Shown one piece after another: positions 6,409 to 8,336 of a DNA stretch of 8,336 nt (positions are counted from its first letter, which is position 1; each line of letters opens with the position of its first letter). Below the pieces are notes generated by a model that was not told where the DNA came from, did no database searches, and worked only from the letters and a program-made list of their open reading frames with translations. The stretch lies in the NCBI GenBank assembly GCA_021801945.1, contig JAKABE010000121.1, positions 1 to 8,336 of the forward strand. The letters run 5' to 3'. Source of the stretch: Acidobacteriota bacterium. GTDB taxonomy: Bacteria > Acidobacteriota > Terriglobia > Terriglobales > Acidobacteriaceae. A program made the translations under genes and the position numbers.

Positions 6409-7670
6409 GCGATCTTCCATCGTTTCGTCTGAGTACCGTTGCCAACGAACAGCTCATGAGCGGTATGCGCTCTGCGGTTCCACCGCCTCCCGGAGGAGTA
6501 CCGCAGACGCTGCCCCAACCGCTCTTTCCCGACCGCCCGGAATTATACGAAGCCCCAGACGAAGATTACTTTCCAAAAAACGGAAGGCGCCACTGGACCG
6601 TTCCGCACATCTGGCGCTCCATGCAGGGCTGGATGTTTCCTTATTTCCGTTCCCGCTTGCTGCCGGGCGAGTTTCATCCCATCATCTCCTACCTGTTCAG
6701 CGAGTCGAAATGCAATCTGGACTGCCACTACTGCTGGGCCTACGACAACCGCGTGAAGGGAATGACGGAGGACATTGCCAAACGCTCCATCGACTGGCTG
6801 CACTCGACTACTTGCCGCGTGCTCGCGCTGATGGGCGGCGAGGTGCTTCTGCGTCCCGGCTTTGTCCACAAGATTACGTACTACGCGGCCAAGAAGGGCT
6901 TCTGGGTCTATCTGCCGACGAATGGACGCCTCATGCGGCCGGAGGTGATCGATCGGCTGGCCGACGCCGGGGTGGCCAGCGTGAATCTCGCCGTGGATGC
7001 ATGGGACCTGAAGCCCGGACTGCCGAAGGCCATGCAGCCCATCCGCACTTACTTCGACCATCTGATCCGCAAGCAATATAAGTACGGCTGCTCGGTGTTC
7101 CTCAACATCAATATCTGCCGCAACAATCTCGACGACGTGCGGCAGTTGACGGAGCTGGCCCACGACTCCGGCATCGCGACCGATTACCACATCTGCGAGA
7201 CGCCGATGATGGAACACAGCGAGTTCCGGCACTTCGAGAATAACCCGGTATTCATTCGCCCCGAGGACCACCCCGCCATCGGAGAGTTGATCGACTGGCT
7301 GATTGACAAGCAGAACAGCGGCTGGCAGATGGTGAATTCCGTGCAGCGGCTGGAGGAGATGAAGAAATTCATTGAGGAGAAGCTGGATAGCTGGGGCTGC
7401 CGCGCGGGCCAGAACAGCATCATCATCCGCACCGACGGCACGCTGGCGCCCTGCTTTCCCATGTACTCGGCCACGCACGATTGGGGCGCCATCGAGGCCC
7501 CAAAGATGCAGCGCGAGGAACTGTGCGCGATGAAGGCCGACTGCGAATCGAACTGCTTCTCCACGCTCAATCACATCCTCGCCTTCTGCTACAACGACAC
7601 GCGCGTCATCCGCTGGGTGCTGAAACAGGCTATGCGCGGCTTCCAGGGCGTGAGCGGCAACATGGAGTAG
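6405..7670 (+). CDS. Radical SAM protein with SPASM-like C-terminal cluster domain
   Basis: A 421-residue radical SAM enzyme. C103, C107 and C110 form the CX3CX2C motif (CNLDCHYC) that binds the [4Fe-4S] cluster reducing S-adenosylmethionine to the 5'-deoxyadenosyl radical. The GGE motif is at 144-146 (LMGGEVLLRP), followed by a normal (beta/alpha) barrel order: YLPTNGR (169-175) and GVASVNLAVDAW (189-200). The C-terminal set is C332-x12-G-x4-C350, then C374-x5-C380-x3-C384 and C395. This resembles a SPASM auxiliary-cluster domain with the first cysteine of the usual CX2C pair missing. Residues 1-90 are a Pro-rich then Trp/Phe/Arg-rich extension without a predicted signal peptide. SPASM enzymes often act on peptides, but not all do; no precursor peptide gene is visible here. 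Its place between two activase-system genes implies a shared pathway. Radical SAM class firm, substrate unknown. Confidence 0.93.
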   Translation: MSDLPSFRLSTVANEQLMSGMRSAVPPPPGGVPQTLPQPLFPDRPELYEAPDEDYFPKNGRRHWTVPHIWRSMQGWMFPYFRSRLLPGEFHPIISYLFSESKCNLDCHYCWAYDNRVKGMTEDIAKRSIDWLHSTTCRVLALMGGEVLLRPGFVHKITYYAAKKGFWVYLPTNGRLMRPEVIDRLADAGVASVNLAVDAWDLKPGLPKAMQPIRTYFDHLIRKQYKYGCSVFLNINICRNNLDDVRQLTELAHDSGIATDYHICETPMMEHSEFRHFENNPVFIRPEDHPAIGELIDWLIDKQNSGWQMVNSVQRLEEMKKFIEEKLDSWGCRAGQNSIIIRTDGTLAPCFPMYSATHDWGAIEAPKMQREELCAMKADCESNCFSTLNHILAFCYNDTRVIRWVLKQAMRGFQGVSGNME

Positions 7671-7676
7671 CTGGTG

Positions 7677-8336
7677 ATGCGTAAACCTGCCGAGCCGAGC
7701 GGCGGCAACTCTGTACGGTCACAGTCCTGCTCTGCGCCACCGGTTGAATTCCTGGCCGGGATCGATGTGGGCTCGACCACTGTGAAGACGGTGGTGCGCT
7801 CGGCGGCCGGCGAAATTCTGATCCGCGAGTATCTGCGCCATGAAGGACGACAGGCGGAGACGGTCCTTGCGTCCTTGCGCCGGGCGACACGGGAGCTGGG
7901 GATCGCAGACGCCAACCTTCGCCTGTTTATGACGGGCAGCGGCGGGCACGAGCTGGCCAGCTTACTGGGCGCGCGTTTTGTACAGGAGGTTGCCGCCGTA
8001 AGCCTTGCTGTAGAACGAGAGCATCCGGAAGTGCGCTCCGTAATCGAGCTTGGAGGCCAGGACGCGAAGATCGTCCTCTTTCAGAAAGGCAGCCAGGGCA
8101 GGCGCAGGAAGATCGCGACCATGAATGACCGGTGCGCCGGGGGTACCGGCGTGGTAATCGAGCGGATCGCGGCGCGACTGCACATCTCCACTGAGGAGCT
8201 TGTAAGCAGACATTTCGACGATGCATATACCTATCCTGTTGCGGGGAAATGCGGAGTCTTCGCCGAGACCGACATCACAGGCTTGCAGAAGCAGGGAGTT
8301 CCAGCCGATCACCTGATGGCGTCGCTGTTTCAAGCG
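7677..8336 (+). CDS. BadF/BadG/BcrA/BcrD-type ATPase, acyl-CoA dehydratase activase (partial, C-terminus off the right edge)
   Basis: The first 220 residues of an ASKHA-fold ATPase activase of the HgdC/BcrAD/BadFG family. These homodimers hold one [4Fe-4S] cluster and couple ATP hydrolysis to injecting a very low-potential electron into a partner Fe-S enzyme. Seen here: phosphate-1 loop DVGSTTVK (30-37), FMTGSGG (84-90), phosphate-2 loop ELGGQDAK (124-131), MNDRCAGGTG (149-158) and KCGVFAETD (191-199). C153 and C192 match the two conserved cluster-ligand cysteines, so the active centre is intact. Residues 1-24 are an extra hydrophilic N-terminal tail. ATG 7677 is preceded by GGAG with 9-nt spacing, inside the end of the radical SAM gene; GTG 7674 is an alternative. 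The intergenic gap is six bases, so it belongs to the same operon. The domain is normally about 250-270 residues, so at least 30-50 are missing here. Confidence 0.93.
   Translation, partial: MRKPAEPSGGNSVRSQSCSAPPVEFLAGIDVGSTTVKTVVRSAAGEILIREYLRHEGRQAETVLASLRRATRELGIADANLRLFMTGSGGHELASLLGARFVQEVAAVSLAVEREHPEVRSVIELGGQDAKIVLFQKGSQGRRRKIATMNDRCAGGTGVVIERIAARLHISTEELVSRHFDDAYTYPVAGKCGVFAETDITGLQKQGVPADHLMASLFQA

Noticed and set aside
6543..7574. Long 343-codon minus-strand frame opposite the radical SAM gene
   Set aside because: It is the antisense of a clearly coding sequence with intact radical SAM motifs; its translation is His/Val/Leu-rich noise typical of GC-rich antisense frames.

Overview
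The window looks like chromosomal DNA of a moderately GC-rich (by eye), Gram-negative-type bacterium. A secreted multi-SLBB polysaccharide-export protein points to an outer membrane. The style of the proteins (Gln/Tyr/Pro/Gly-rich SLBB protein, small ribbon-helix-helix protein, degenerate STAS protein, split activase/DUF2229 genes) resembles Acidobacteriota. That assignment is inference from protein style, not from a marker gene.

Left half, all genes on the minus strand. A large polysaccharide biosynthesis/export protein (poly_export plus at least five SLBB domains) starts with GTG at 2632 and runs off the left edge. Upstream of it lies a small ribbon-helix-helix DNA-binding protein with a coiled-coil tail (2774-3082). 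The 141-bp gap between them carries two adjacent hairpins in the leader of the export gene. A roughly 770-bp stretch (3083-3854) has no convincing gene; it holds an 11-G homopolymer facing a C6 run and a long imperfect inverted repeat. Further upstream is a small STAS-like protein (3855-4175), whose GTG start is fixed by a perfect AGGAGG.

Centre. The interval 4176-4533 separates the leftward STAS gene from the rightward operon. It carries a clean 9-bp/9-bp dyad (4255-4285).

Right half, plus strand. Three tightly packed genes: a 624-residue DUF2229/2-hydroxyacyl-CoA-dehydratase-related Fe-S protein (4534-6408), a 421-residue radical SAM protein with a SPASM-like C-terminal cysteine set (6405-7670, ATGA overlap), and a BadF/BadG/BcrA/BcrD-type ATPase activase (from 7677, cut by the right edge, both cluster cysteines present). 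Activases of this family use ATP hydrolysis to push a low-potential electron into a partner Fe-S protein; the DUF2229 protein is the obvious partner here. A radical SAM enzyme also needs a low-potential electron. The inserted radical SAM gene therefore suggests an uncharacterised module in which ATP-driven reduction and radical SAM chemistry serve one pathway. This is the most interesting content of the window; substrate and product cannot be read from the sequence.
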